Source of the DNA: a virus
Direction: 5' to 3' (one strand)
DNA: 24,119 nt
Virus record (IMG/VR): IMGVR_UViG_3300050021_000236
Coordinates: 1-24,119 of that record
Every line of letters starts with the position of its first letter. Position 1 is the stretch's first letter. A program made the translations under genes and the position numbers. Positions 18,659-24,119 of the stretch are shown piece by piece. The notes beneath the pieces are model-generated. The model saw only the letters and a list, made by a program, of their open reading frames with translations, ran no database searches and was not told where the DNA came from.

Positions 18659-20911
18659 TTATCCTCTTGAAGCCCTTACGTTCATCTTTCGCATCGTCTG
18701 TACAGCGTGTTTCTGAAACTCTGCATCGTGCTGCTTCAACATCCCTCGCACGCCGCTGGCGTCAATCATGCTGACGTGATACGTCGGGTTGTGTTGAATT
18801 GTATGACCATTACCTCCGCCGCCTTGCGAGCGCTCAACTTGTGATGTCAGTGCTTTGCTCACGACAGTCTCCCCAGGCATCAACATCGCATTTACGCTGT
18901 CAGTGTTCCCGTAGCCAGGGACTTTGCCACCGGAGCCAAAAGCAAGAGCACTCGTAAAAGCTTCCATACCAACTACAGGAGCAGTAGCAACGTTCGCAGG
19001 AAATGGAACGGCTTCCATGACAGATTCAAAACCAGCCGCACCTGCCATAGAAGCTAGAATCGGCTTTATTACAGCAGCCGTTGCCACTGCTTGCCCAATC
19101 TTAGCAGCATCTCCAGCAGCTCCAGCCGCACGCTGATGAACGAGTGACAGGACATAAACTTCGAGCTTCTTCAATTCTTGCTCGATGACGCTTTCTAAGA
19201 GCTGTGCTCCGACCTGCTTCATTGCCTTGCCGAAGTTCTTACCCTCAACAAGATACTTCGCCATCGCAGAGTTCATACTATCAAAGGCATGTTCAAAGTC
19301 TTTCTCCAGCATTGCAGCAGTCTTCGGCATATCGCGTTGCATTTCAGTAATCCACAATTTGAAATCACCGCGCAACTTTTTTGTTTCATTATCACATGAT
19401 TTCTGTGCCGACTCATTGTGTGCTAACTCAACAGTGTACTTTGCTGTCGCTGCATTCAGCTGACTTTGTGCCTGTGCAGCATCATGGAGTGCTTTTGTTC
19501 TTGCTTCACCCTCAGGCATTGAGTTTGCTGCTGCTTTCAGTGCATCAACGTAGCGCTGCTCTTCTGCAATGTCAGAGGCATGAGCGTCGACAAGGTCCTG
19601 ATGCTCTTTTTCAAGAATCTTTTTCTTCTCGGCCTGCTCATCAATCTTGGATGTCTTGCCCTCATGAACGTCATCCTCAATGTGAATCATGGAGACTTCG
19701 TGTTTTGACTTTGCCAGTGCCTCCATGTTTGACGCTTCCTTCTGAATTTCTTCATGCGCCATACGGATGCTTGAGATTTCTTTCTCATCTTCTTTAGCAG
19801 CTTCCTCGCCATATTTTTTAGCTGCTTTACGCCCGCTCATTTGCAATTCAAAATAGGAATTCCAAGCTGATTTCATCTCACCGATGATGCTCTTGTTACT
19901 GGAAGCAAGTCTCTCAGCTGCGTCGGTCTCCTCTTTCTTGTCTTCTTTGTGTGCTACCGTCACAGTTTTTTGTATTCTTATTATTTCTTTAGCGGTGTCA
20001 TTAGCCCTTGAAATGTCTTCAGATGCATCAAGTTCCGTGCTGGACTTCAATTCAGGATTTCGTGTACCTGTAGCTTTTCCGACTTTCTCCTCGGCGGCAG
20101 CTCTCTCCCGCAGAGCATCACCCAAAGCTTTCTGCTTAGCAATCTGTTGGCTTTCCGTCTCATCTGCCATTCTGCCGGCATCGTTAACTTTATTTTGTGC
20201 AGCGTGCAGCTCAGTTTTCGCAGCGATCATCTGCGCATCGCCATGCACAGCTTGCTCCCATGATGCTTTGTAACCTTGTGTACCGCCGGACAGCACATCA
20301 TAAAACTCAAGTGCGCTGCTTTTCATTCTCCCGAAAAAGGCAGTAGACGTTTCAACCTCCTCGTCTACCTTTTTGAAGTCAGACGTCAGAGTCTGCGCCA
20401 TTCTTTCCGAGGCAATAGCCGTCTCAAGCAGTGCCTCTTTAACTCTGTTTTTAGTAATTCCGCCGTTCAATTTAGTGATCTGATCATCCAGTTTCAGGTT
20501 CACCAAGTCCATGCTGTTAGAGGTCTCTTTTTCTTTGGCGCCGAGCCCCTCCATTTCTATTGCGTGCTTGCGTATGGCAACTTCCGCCATTTCATGTTTT
20601 TCAATCAGTTTGCCGATGGCCATGACAGCAATACCGACGCCGGCAACAGGCAGCATCGACGCGAACAGCTCACCGACTTGCGGAATCTTTGAGATTAGAC
20701 TGTTCAGGTGACGCGGGAGTGGAACACCGAGAAGATGCTCGGTCAACATCAGGCCGCCGCGGGCTTCACCGAAAGAAGAGCCCATCTGCTTGCCGGCTTT
20801 TTCACCCTTGTCGCCGAATTCTACGAGCAGAGTATTCGATTTGCCGAGGGAGTCTGTGAACTCAGCAGTTTGCGCCTTTAAATTTACAACAAGCTCGCCG
20901 ATGACCGCCAT
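18659..20911 (-). CDS. Tail tape measure protein, 750 aa
   Basis: The N-terminus (VIGELVVNLKAQTAEFTDSLGKS) is the usual tape-measure opening. Two hydrophobic zones (about 83-103, SMLPVAGVGIAVMAIGKL, and about 600-690, Ala/Val/Met-rich) flank a very long charged coiled coil (about 105-560), and HTIQHNPTYHVSMI lies near the C-terminus. It sets tail length, is wrapped by the chaperones G and G-T, and is ejected during DNA entry. At the customary scale of about 0.15 nm per residue, 750 residues imply a tail of roughly 110 nm (estimate). It lies directly downstream of the gp10-like gene, as the largest helical protein of the module. Confidence 0.9.
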   Translation of the reverse strand: MAVIGELVVNLKAQTAEFTDSLGKSNTLLVEFGDKGEKAGKQMGSSFGEARGGLMLTEHLLGVPLPRHLNSLISKIPQVGELFASMLPVAGVGIAVMAIGKLIEKHEMAEVAIRKHAIEMEGLGAKEKETSNSMDLVNLKLDDQITKLNGGITKNRVKEALLETAIASERMAQTLTSDFKKVDEEVETSTAFFGRMKSSALEFYDVLSGGTQGYKASWEQAVHGDAQMIAAKTELHAAQNKVNDAGRMADETESQQIAKQKALGDALRERAAAEEKVGKATGTRNPELKSSTELDASEDISRANDTAKEIIRIQKTVTVAHKEDKKEETDAAERLASSNKSIIGEMKSAWNSYFELQMSGRKAAKKYGEEAAKEDEKEISSIRMAHEEIQKEASNMEALAKSKHEVSMIHIEDDVHEGKTSKIDEQAEKKKILEKEHQDLVDAHASDIAEEQRYVDALKAAANSMPEGEARTKALHDAAQAQSQLNAATAKYTVELAHNESAQKSCDNETKKLRGDFKLWITEMQRDMPKTAAMLEKDFEHAFDSMNSAMAKYLVEGKNFGKAMKQVGAQLLESVIEQELKKLEVYVLSLVHQRAAGAAGDAAKIGQAVATAAVIKPILASMAGAAGFESVMEAVPFPANVATAPVVGMEAFTSALAFGSGGKVPGYGNTDSVNAMLMPGETVVSKALTSQVERSQGGGGNGHTIQHNPTYHVSMIDASGVRGMLKQHDAEFQKHAVQTMRKMNVRASRG

Positions 20912-20916
20912 GATTT

Positions 20917-21438
20917 TTAATCCTTGAATCTTTCAACGAGATTCTGTCCTGCCTCAATGAAAGCTGCGAGACAGGCATCTTTACTGCTCATCCAGGCGCC
21001 GTACAAGAAATGCAGTGCAGGAATGTTGTCTTGCACGTGCTGCTTTTCTGTCTTGCGCTTGTGCGAGCGCACTCTTCCAGAAATGTTTTTCCCCAGGCGT
21101 GTGTTTGCGCCGAACTCAAGAAAGAAAGCAATGATGTCAGCAGCTTTGCCCTGCGGATACGGTGCTGTTCCAGGACCGATTTTCATTTGCAACTGCTCGC
21201 CATCGGCAGAAGTAAGCCATTTGCTCTTGCTGCCAATAGTCTCTGCCATGTGTCCAGTGCCCTTTCCGGACTCATCTGGAACAGCAGCTTTCATCGCTTC
21301 AATAACTGGCACAGCTGCCAATTTCTCAATGTTAGTAAGATAACGCTTCGTAGTCCTACGCAACCGATCTTCCGAGAGCACTTCTTGCAGCTCTGCAAGT
21401 CCAGTAATTTCGATTGCGCCATCACCCACTTTGATCAC
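20917..21438 (-). CDS. HK97 gp10-like tail/neck protein, about 173 aa
   Basis: Residues match the HK97 gp10 pattern: GDGAIEITGLAELQEVL at the N-terminus, PVIEAMKAAVPDESGKGTGHMAETI in the middle, then KIGPGTAPYPQGKAADIIAFFLEFG and a C-terminal basic helix. These proteins join tail tube and connector and are needed for tail maturation. I place the start at GTG 21438, which overlaps the upstream TGA (GTGA) and gives the usual short N-terminus; a TTG at 21459 is an alternative. Its location after the chaperones rather than before the tube gene is slightly unusual for this family. Confidence 0.78.
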   Translation of the reverse strand: MIKVGDGAIEITGLAELQEVLSEDRLRRTTKRYLTNIEKLAAVPVIEAMKAAVPDESGKGTGHMAETIGSKSKWLTSADGEQLQMKIGPGTAPYPQGKAADIIAFFLEFGANTRLGKNISGRVRSHKRKTEKQHVQDNIPALHFLYGAWMSSKDACLAAFIEAGQNLVERFKD

Positions 21439-21884
21439 TCTTTCAAGCTCGGCCAACAACTGTCAAACACTTTCTCACTGTCCGTGCGGCCGCGAGCATT
21501 CAGACTTTTTATCACATTCGCTTTCATCTTCAACAGCACTTCACGCGATGTTCCGGCAGGTGCTGCTGTGATCGCAGTCTTGATGACTTTCTTAATCTCT
21601 TCTAACTCCTCTTGCTCTCTCGTCTTCTCTACAATGAAATCCATTGGCTGAATCACAGGAGAATCTTGCTTCCTGTTCACATTGTAGACCGCTGACGCTG
21701 TGATCGCATGTGCAAGCCGCTCATACTTATAGCGGATCCTCTTGCGTTCACAAAGTGCATGAAACATTCCAGGAGTAATCTCACCGAATTCTTCGTAAGA
21801 CAACCCCAGGTCGTAGCGCGCAACTGCCCACAATTCAAGCCATGTGCTGGGCGGCTCCTCTAGGCGGCTGGAGTCGCCTTCTGA
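21435..21884 (-). CDS. Tail assembly chaperone T part, made as G-T by -1 frameshift
   Basis: This frame has no good start of its own: the first possible start, TTG 21833, lies inside an already protein-like region. It is open upstream through EEPPSTWLELW to the slippery site at 21884. Read from the slip it gives 149 aa (SEGDSRRLEEPPSTW, then ARYDLGLSYEEFGEITPGMF, an AHAITASAVYNVNR middle and a charged C-terminal helix). The Y-E-E-F-x-x-x-P-G-M-F pattern is typical of lambda gpT-like C-domains. G-T would be 275 aa. The T domain is thought to recruit tube protein while G coats the tape measure. The stop overlaps the gp10-like start as GTGA. Confidence 0.75.
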   Translation of the reverse strand, partial: SEGDSSRLEEPPSTWLELWAVARYDLGLSYEEFGEITPGMFHALCERKRIRYKYERLAHAITASAVYNVNRKQDSPVIQPMDFIVEKTREQEELEEIKKVIKTAITAAPAGTSREVLLKMKANVIKSLNARGRTDSEKVFDSCWPSLKE

Positions 21885-22261
21885 GGGTTTTCAGTTTCAC
21901 CATCAGCCTTTTTATCCATTGCTTCCCGCATCCCCGGGAACATGTAAAAGAAAATCTCGTCACTCAACAGTCGTTGAGCCATAGGGTTAAGAGAGTCAAT
22001 CACTTCTTCCAGAGTCACGTCTTTGTGATAACGGTTAAGTCCGGCATGAACTATCGCCGGAAAGTCTTTTCCGGAGCTGATGTCCTTCCACGCAGTGATC
22101 CGCTTCAAGTCTCTGCCTGTTGCTGCTTCTGCTTTGGCGATAGCGCGGTAATCGTACACTAATCGCCATGTCTTCTTGACTTCATTACCAGACGCATCTT
22201 CCGTTACAACTACCAGCCTGATCTCTGGCGTAACCGTAGATTGAATATCAGTCGTATGCAT
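21860..22261 (-). CDS. Tail assembly chaperone G, 133 aa
   Basis: A 133-aa protein between tail tube and tape measure genes. The core (VYDYRAIAKAEAATGRDLKRI, then FPAIVHAGLNRYHKDVTLEEVIDSL) is the pattern of phage tail assembly chaperones (GTA gp10/lambda gpG-like). It coats the tape measure during tail assembly and is not in the finished virion. Near its 3' end it contains GAA-AAC-CCT, a site for -1 slippage into the T frame. Translation without a slip ends at TAG 21862-21860. Start at ATG 22261, preceded by GGGGGAAGG. Confidence 0.8.
   Translation of the reverse strand: MHTTDIQSTVTPEIRLVVVTEDASGNEVKKTWRLVYDYRAIAKAEAATGRDLKRITAWKDISSGKDFPAIVHAGLNRYHKDVTLEEVIDSLNPMAQRLLSDEIFFYMFPGMREAMDKKADGETENPQKATPAA
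21884..21890 (-). other. -1 ribosomal frameshift slippery heptamer A AAC CCT
   Basis: AAACCCT in the G frame reads A-AAC-CCT, fitting X-XXY-YYZ for simultaneous slippage of two tRNAs by -1. It lies 21 bases before the G stop codon. The -1 frame is open from here to 21435, and its product looks like gpT. The heptamer is not one of the most efficient known types, so a low slip rate is expected, matching the few percent used by phages. Confidence 0.6.
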
Positions 22262-22281
22262 ACACCTTCCCCCTTGGTCCT

Positions 22282-22315
22282 ACAAGACAGCTTGTGGGGA
22301 CATTTTCTGTCCCCA
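22282..22315 (-). other. Two adjacent hairpins between tail tube and chaperone genes
   Basis: In the 62-base gap after the tail tube stop the transcript can form TGGGGACA-GAAAA-TGTCCCCA (22315-22295), a perfect 8-bp stem, followed by ACAAG-CTGT-CTTGT (22295-22282), which shares one base. No T run follows, so a full terminator is unlikely. A partial terminator or an mRNA 3'-end stabiliser that keeps tube protein far above chaperone levels is more plausible (inference). Confidence 0.5.
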
Positions 22316-22323
22316 GGTGTTGA

Positions 22324-22963
22324 TTATCCTTGTGAGTACGTGATCGCGCCAGTGACTTTGATCTTGATGTCCAACGAGCAAACTTTTGCCAGCGGTAATC
22401 CGCGAGTCACGTTCTCAACGATACCCAAGAAGGTCGCTGTGCCGAGACCGAGCGGATAGATCACTTGACACTGCACAGCCACACCGGCATTCTTGACAGC
22501 TTCAATAGCGATCTGCGATGCATCACCGGGGTAATAGAACCCCTTGATGTCCACAGTTCCCGGCTCTTTCGTAGAGCCAATGTAAGTGTCGACGCCGTTC
22601 GTAGTCAACATCGTGGTCGTCTTGTCCGTCGAAACCTTGTCACCGCTGAAAGTGACAGACTCGACGCCAGCAAGAACAGTCAGAGTGGACGGATTTCCGC
22701 CGACCGGCTCGAACTCGAAAGTGGTCCCTACAAACTTGTTACTCGCTTTGCAGCGGGAAGAATCTCTTCGGATCCCTCTCTCGTGATTCTTCTTATTCTC
22801 ACGAGTTCAGACTATCGCATCGCTCTTTCGAGCGCCCTCTCACTTAGTCGTTCACGGTGCTTTTCAGCTTCCGCCCTGTTAGCATCTCAGCTTCCAAGTC
22901 AATCAGAGTGGGTTTTATTAGGCCAAGGAAAGTTTAGCCTACAAAAGGTCCAGTAGTTGGCAT
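22324..22963 (-). CDS. Major tail tube protein, split by a group I intron (exons 22963-22936 and 22730-22324)
   Basis: Exon 1 (28 bases) encodes MPTTGPFVG plus the first base of a Leu codon; the unspliced frame then meets TAA at once. Exon 2 starts at 22730 and encodes LGTTFEFEPVGGNPSTLTVLAGVESVTFSGDKVS..., with DTYIGSTKEPGTVDIKGFYYPGD and a C-terminal TRGLPLAKVCSLDIKIKVTG. Together they give 144 aa, the size and beta-rich make-up of lambda gpV-like tube proteins that polymerise into the tail tube. The gene sits directly before G/G-T as expected. The upstream sequence has an AAGAG-type ribosome binding site. Nothing but splicing restores the frame neatly; without it only a 9-aa peptide or a start at the internal ATG 22611 (95 aa) is possible. 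Confidence 0.85.
22731..22935 (-). ncRNA. Group I self-splicing intron, 205 nt, no ORF
   Basis: P1: exon end UAGGCU (22941-22936) pairs with intron GGCCUA (22924-22919) over 6 bp, with the diagnostic U.G at the 5' splice site. P10: exon 2 AGGGA (22729-22725) pairs with intron UUUCCU bases 22930-22926 immediately 5' of the P1 strand. P7: GACUA (22849-22845) with UAGUC (22814-22810), the latter in the typical GAUAGUCUGAAC context. P8: CGCUC-GAAA-GAGCG (22834-22821). P9: CUCGUGA with UCACGAG (22805-22799 and 22786-22780). The last base is G (22731). The cut in the reading frame and the restored protein agree with these borders. P3-P6 pairings were not worked out with confidence. Confidence 0.87.
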
Positions 22964-23006
22964 TTCTTTTCTCTTTTCTTGTTACAAAATTTGTGAGAGT
23001 CTCCCC

Positions 23007-23582
23007 TCACATTATAGCTAAACTGTGACGCTCTTTTTCTTTGCGGAGGAGTTGTGCAGCGCTCATCCGATCACGCGTCTTTTGTGATAACTTCCAATGC
23101 TTGCCGAGTGCATTACTGTTGCCTTGCCGTGCAGCACTCATATTCTTGCGTGCTTCTGCACTACGCGGCTTACTGCGAATCTCTGGATGAAGCCTCAAAT
23201 ACTCAGTCAATTCTGGATGCTTTACTCCCAGTCCTGGCTTGATAATTTTATTCCGCTCTTTCAAGTACGGACGAGGTCTGCTCAACTTCTCAAGTGCTTC
23301 CACAGTGTGCTTGTAGCCAGTTGAACCTTCACCGCCATCAGTTCTGTTTCTGAGAATTCCTGTTCCGCTGTCCTTACGTCCGAACAACCGAATGTAGAAT
23401 TTCTCCATCTCAAAAGCTTCGGCTTCTGAACTCCAAAACTGAATCAATATCCGAGATTTTTCTTTCGGCTTCGGCACTGTACGAAATGCAAAGAAAGGAC
23501 GGCTCTCAACACCCTTTCCAACATAATAAGGTGTAGCATCCTCACGCAAATACATGTACGTGCAGAATCTTCTCATAAGCAA
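23007..23582 (-). CDS. GIY-YIG homing endonuclease with NUMOD3-like C-terminus, 191 aa
   Basis: The GIY-YIG module opens with TYMYLREDATPYYVGKG (about 8-24, with YMY and YYVGKG replacing GIY and YIG). R28 after the second motif is in the position of the catalytic arginine; E58/E60 in EAFEMEKFYI are candidates for the metal-binding glutamate, and NRTDGGEGSTGYKHT (79-93) is typical of phage GIY-YIG enzymes. The C-terminal half has NUMOD3-like DNA-binding repeats (SAEARKNMSAARQGN, then TRDRMSAAQ). It is free-standing, 43 bases upstream of the intron-split tail tube gene and in the same orientation. It is probably a mobile gene in the tail operon; the cleavage site is unknown. An in-frame ATG at residue 3 is an alternative start. 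Confidence 0.88.
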   Translation of the reverse strand: MLMRRFCTYMYLREDATPYYVGKGVESRPFFAFRTVPKPKEKSRILIQFWSSEAEAFEMEKFYIRLFGRKDSGTGILRNRTDGGEGSTGYKHTVEALEKLSRPRPYLKERNKIIKPGLGVKHPELTEYLRLHPEIRSKPRSAEARKNMSAARQGNSNALGKHWKLSQKTRDRMSAAQLLRKEKERHSLAIM

Positions 23583-23597
23583 TGTTCGGAGTTGATT

Positions 23598-23720
23598 TTA
23601 GAGCAGGAAGGGACACACAACTGCTTGTGAGACGCCACATCCTGAATCTACTTCAACCACCGGTCTTTCTGCTGCACTTGCTTGTCTTTCTACCGCAAAC
23701 TCGTGGCAATATGTCCACAT
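23598..23720 (-). CDS. Possible 40-aa small protein
   Basis: Between the DUF3168 gene stop and the homing endonuclease (23583-23733) the minus strand encodes a 40-aa frame, MWTYCHEFAVERQ..., ERPVVEVDSGCGVSQAVVCPF..., ending TAA. It starts 13 bases after the DUF3168 stop. The peptide has a balanced composition with Trp, three Cys and conserved-looking VVEVDSGCG, unlike random sequence. There is no strong Shine-Dalgarno, so it would rely on coupling. No family is recognised. Confidence 0.38.
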   Translation of the reverse strand: MWTYCHEFAVERQASAAERPVVEVDSGCGVSQAVVCPFLL

Positions 23721-23733
23721 AGTGTGACGGGCA

Positions 23734-24119
23734 TTATGCTGTTTCATTGAAGATCACAAGGAAAGTGAGATCGGTCACGAACATTGTTCCCTTGCCGATC
23801 GGAATTTTGCTGTCTGCTTCTCTCCTCAACCATACCCCCTGTGTCGTTGGGACAGCATTAGGCGGGACAGCAAGCAGTGTGTCTTTCACTATCTGAGCAA
23901 GCTTCTTGGCTTGCTTGTAGTTTGATCCGTAGCAAGACAGCATCCAGTGCGCTTGCCGCAGCGGGGCGGTACCAACCATAGTCTCTGCGAGTGGTTCCCC
24001 ATCTGCTTGTGAGTAGCAGATGTACGGCATCGTCAGCGCTGGCCCGTCGAGTGCTTCAACAGGGAAGAGCCCGTTCGTGCTGTCAGAACGCGAAGAGGTC
24101 GTCCCCAGCAGAGCCGTAA
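23734..24119 (-). CDS. DUF3168 tail-completion protein, 5' end beyond the window
   Basis: From ATG 24030 the frame gives 98 aa, but it is open upstream to the window edge without a stop, and the added residues are family-like (TALLGTTSSRSDSTNGLFP, then VEALDGPALTMPYICY). I therefore treat the gene as partial, with at least 127 aa visible. DUF3168 features: ALTMPYICYSQADGEPL, the Gly then RQAHWMLSCYGSNYKQAKKLAQIV helix and a beta-rich end (TMFVTDLTFLVIF). These proteins cap or complete the tail near the neck, and the gene normally precedes the tail tube gene, as here once the mobile endonuclease is removed. Confidence 0.75.
   Translation of the reverse strand, partial: TALLGTTSSRSDSTNGLFPVEALDGPALTMPYICYSQADGEPLAETMVGTAPLRQAHWMLSCYGSNYKQAKKLAQIVKDTLLAVPPNAVPTTQGVWLRREADSKIPIGKGTMFVTDLTFLVIFNETA

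Noticed and set aside
22324-22611. Tail tube protein as a 95-aa gene starting at ATG 22611
   Set aside because: The frame upstream is open and strongly protein-like back to 22730, and exon 1 with splicing supplies a proper start and ribosome binding site.
22731-22948. Alternative splice borders using the repeated TTTGTAGG (after CCT at 22946, intron ending AACAAG)
   Set aside because: It would also restore the frame and end in G, but lacks a P1 pairing. The chosen borders give 6-bp P1 with U.G and a 5-bp P10.
1-24119. tRNA or CRISPR array
   Set aside because: No cloverleaf with a T-arm consensus and no regularly spaced repeats were found by eye; a tRNAscan-SE run would settle the former.

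Overview
The window is part of a tailed double-stranded DNA phage (or prophage) with a long, flexible, siphovirus-type tail. No capsid, portal, terminase or integrase gene is present, so lifestyle and complete genome layout cannot be read here. The host is not identifiable from sequence alone. The tail-tip order (tape measure, DUF2460, DUF2163/BR0599, NlpC/P60 peptidase, large tip protein) is the one found in gene transfer agents and many phages of Gram-negative bacteria, which fits a Gram-negative host. The fibre carries IPT/TIG and PA14-like modules.

Layout. (1) Positions 1-2410 are a small-gene accessory/early region. One small gene points left (158-346) and five point right (749-2410). 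They are served by three promoters that share an unusual 44-bp architecture: a GTTACT-N2-GGTG box exactly 15 bp before the -35, then TATTCT after a 16-bp spacer. (2) Positions 2556-6520, all leftward, form a nucleotide/DNA-metabolism and host-takeover block: a dATP/dGTP diphosphohydrolase-like protein, a 5'(3')-deoxyribonucleotidase, RecA, a small membrane protein and a T5 A1-like HTH/metallophosphoesterase. (3) Positions 6546-10566 are accessory: membrane and exported proteins (including a secreted trypsin-like protease with C-terminal membrane segments), a VRR-NUC nuclease, an XF1762/GNAT-like protein, and an IS200/IS605-derived element that looks like an omega-RNA gene without its TnpB. (4) Positions 10577-24119, all leftward, are the tail module. 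Read in transcription order it runs: DUF3168 tail-completion protein (cut by the window edge), a tiny ORF, a GIY-YIG homing endonuclease, the tail tube protein, tail assembly chaperones G and G-T, HK97 gp10-like protein, tape measure, DUF2460 distal tail protein, DUF2163 hub protein, NlpC/P60 tail peptidase, 1017-aa tail tip protein, a 140-aa structural protein and a 691-aa fibre-like protein.

Most notable. The tail tube gene has no intact reading frame in genomic DNA. Its 5' 28 bases are separated from the rest by a 205-base segment with the pairings of a group I intron (P1 with U.G at the splice site, P10, P7, GAAA-capped P8, P9, terminal G). Splicing restores a continuous 144-codon protein. 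The intron has no ORF. A free-standing GIY-YIG/NUMOD3-type endonuclease sits immediately upstream, which suggests an endonuclease-intron pair that homes together. Just downstream, chaperones G and T are joined by a probable -1 frameshift at AAACCCT, as in lambda-like tail genes.
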